A stretch of 31,277 nt of DNA from an uncultured Eubacterium sp. (lineage in GTDB: Bacteria; Bacillota; Clostridia; Lachnospirales; Lachnospiraceae). Shown here in pieces: positions 30,460 to 31,277 of the stretch; positions within the stretch are counted from its first letter, which is position 1, and each line of letters opens with the position of its first letter. A model generated the notes under the pieces. It was not told the DNA's origin and searched no databases. It worked only from the letters and a program-made list of their open reading frames with translations. The stretch covers positions 1-31,277 of the forward strand of contig CAJTZF010000030.1 of the NCBI GenBank assembly GCA_910584245.1, written 5' to 3'. The position numbers and the translations under genes were made by a program.

Positions 30460-31277
30460 CTATGCTGCAATCAGCCTTTCCATTTCAGCCCTTGCGGAAG
30501 CGAATGTTGCGTGTGCGTAGTAGTTCAGCGTCATAGTGATATTGGAGTGTCCCATGATGTACTGTAACGCTTTCGGGTTCATTCCGGCATTGGCTAAGTT
30601 GGTGCAGAACGTATGGCGTAGGGTGTGGGGTGTCATTACTTTCGGTAACGCTTCCTCATGGCACTTGTTATACTTCTTTGCAAGCCCCCGGAACATATTA
30701 TCATAGCTGGTTGCCGTTTTCGGGCAACCGTCCCGGTTAAGGAAAAGGAAATTGCTGTACCCGTCAATGGTGGTCGCTTTCGCTCCCTTACGGTTCTCCA
30801 ACACGCGCCCCAACGCTTCATACACTTTTTCACTCATTGGAATTTGTCTGATACCGCTCTGCGTTTTGGGCTTCTCTATGTAGTAGCCTGTTTCCGCGCT
30901 CCGTAAAAGCTGGTGGTCTACATTGATTACCCGGTTTTCAAAGTCAAGGTCGGTTTCAGTCAGCCCGCAGAGTTCGGAAATCCTAAGCCCTGTCCCCAGC
31001 AGTATGATAACCTCGTCACGGTATTTCTGATAGACGCTATCACTTTGCATAAAGGATAAAAGGCTTTCTTCCTGTTCCGCTGTGAGGGGTACTTTCGGCT
31101 CTGTGTCGTCCTCGATCACGGTGTTTAGCTGGAAGTCAAAGGGGTTCTTCCTTATACAATCGTCCTGTATCGCTGTATAAAAAGCAGCTTTCAGAGAACG
31201 CTTGTCATTGCTTATGGTCTTATAGGATATTCCCTTTTCTTTCATGCGCAACGCCCATTCTTTCGCGTCGGACAGCT
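30460..31277 (-). CDS. int: Tn916-family tyrosine integrase, N-terminus cut by window edge
   Basis: About 272 residues of a tyrosine recombinase; the frame stays open to the window edge (LSDAKEWALRMKEKG at the start), so the protein begins outside. The text matches what I know of Tn916 Int closely: SDAKEWA, AIQDDCIRKNPFDFQL, HTLRHTFCTNLANAGMNPKA and YIMGHSNITMTLNYYAHAT. The catalytic Arg in GLRISEL, the HTLRH box, the His in GHSN and the nucleophile Tyr in NYYAH are present. The core-binding and catalytic domains are here; the N-terminal arm-binding domain is missing only because the window ends. It drives excision and integration of the element through a circular intermediate. Confidence 0.93.
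   Translation of the reverse strand, partial: LSDAKEWALRMKEKGISYKTISNDKRSLKAAFYTAIQDDCIRKNPFDFQLNTVIEDDTEPKVPLTAEQEESLLSFMQSDSVYQKYRDEVIILLGTGLRISELCGLTETDLDFENRVINVDHQLLRSAETGYYIEKPKTQSGIRQIPMSEKVYEALGRVLENRKGAKATTIDGYSNFLFLNRDGCPKTATSYDNMFRGLAKKYNKCHEEALPKVMTPHTLRHTFCTNLANAGMNPKALQYIMGHSNITMTLNYYAHATFASARAEMERLIAA

Larger units (their letters stand above)
30300..31277. mobile_element. Integrase end of a Tn916-family conjugative transposon (continues past window)
   Basis: The tyrosine integrase, DR2-like arm sites and AT-rich direct repeats mark the int-proximal end of an integrative conjugative element of the Tn916 family. The exact junction with the chromosome could not be fixed without the other end or an empty site; it probably lies between about 30255 and 30320. 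The remaining element lies beyond the right edge of the window. Confidence 0.7.

Overview
The window looks like chromosomal DNA from an anaerobic, probably spore-forming member of the Clostridia, most likely Lachnospiraceae. The partial 16S rRNA reads like that family by eye. A CotF-type spore coat gene, a ferredoxin:thioredoxin reductase-like protein and a Tn916-family integrase fit, as do promoters that mostly have near-consensus sigma-A boxes with 17-bp spacers. Genus-level placement was not attempted. The left edge stops inside 16S rRNA and the right edge inside an integrase gene.

Layout. 1-1032: 5' end of a minus-strand rrn operon, its long leader, and a strong promoter with A-tracts upstream. 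1033-3702: calcium-type P-ATPase (minus) with its own terminator and promoter. 3813-5788: two surface or orphan genes, a zincin-like lipoprotein and a DUF6273 protein. 6118-6333: a small XRE repressor, divergent from the DUF6273 gene, with a dyad operator lying on that gene's promoter. 6436-7722: class I aminotransferase (plus). 7777-10741: a minus-strand operon read ddl - DUF1934 - dapF - FTR-like - trxA, preceded at 10823-12139 by an alanine/glycine:cation symporter; together these touch D-alanine, diaminopimelate and thiol-redox supply for the cell wall. 12220-13599: secreted glucosaminidase-like wall hydrolase (plus). 13621-18232: ftsH - HAD phosphatase - uvrC operon (minus). 18522-21681: pyrG and a secreted SGNH/sialate-esterase-like protein (plus), divergent from ftsH with both promoters visible. 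21682-22478: an AT-rich patch with an orphan GyrI-like effector-binding protein and a possible 18-codon peptide. 22479-22937: CotF-like coat protein. 23059-28303: a four-gene operon read glycosyltransferase - MoxR ATPase - DUF58 - transglutaminase membrane protein. 28465-30129: PAS-GGDEF-EAL cyclic-di-GMP protein. About 30300 to the end: the integrase end of a Tn916-family conjugative transposon.

Most of the window is housekeeping. The points most worth a second look are the XRE operator placed exactly in the DUF6273 promoter, the NNY-codon run at the DUF6273 C-terminus that resembles a diversity-generating-retroelement target, the Tn916-type arm sites and direct repeats at the element end, the glycosyltransferase coupled to the MoxR/DUF58/transglutaminase module, and the FTR-like/thioredoxin pair in a wall-precursor operon. 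No CRISPR array, tRNA gene or convincing riboswitch was seen. All family calls come from reading motifs by eye; no database search was run.
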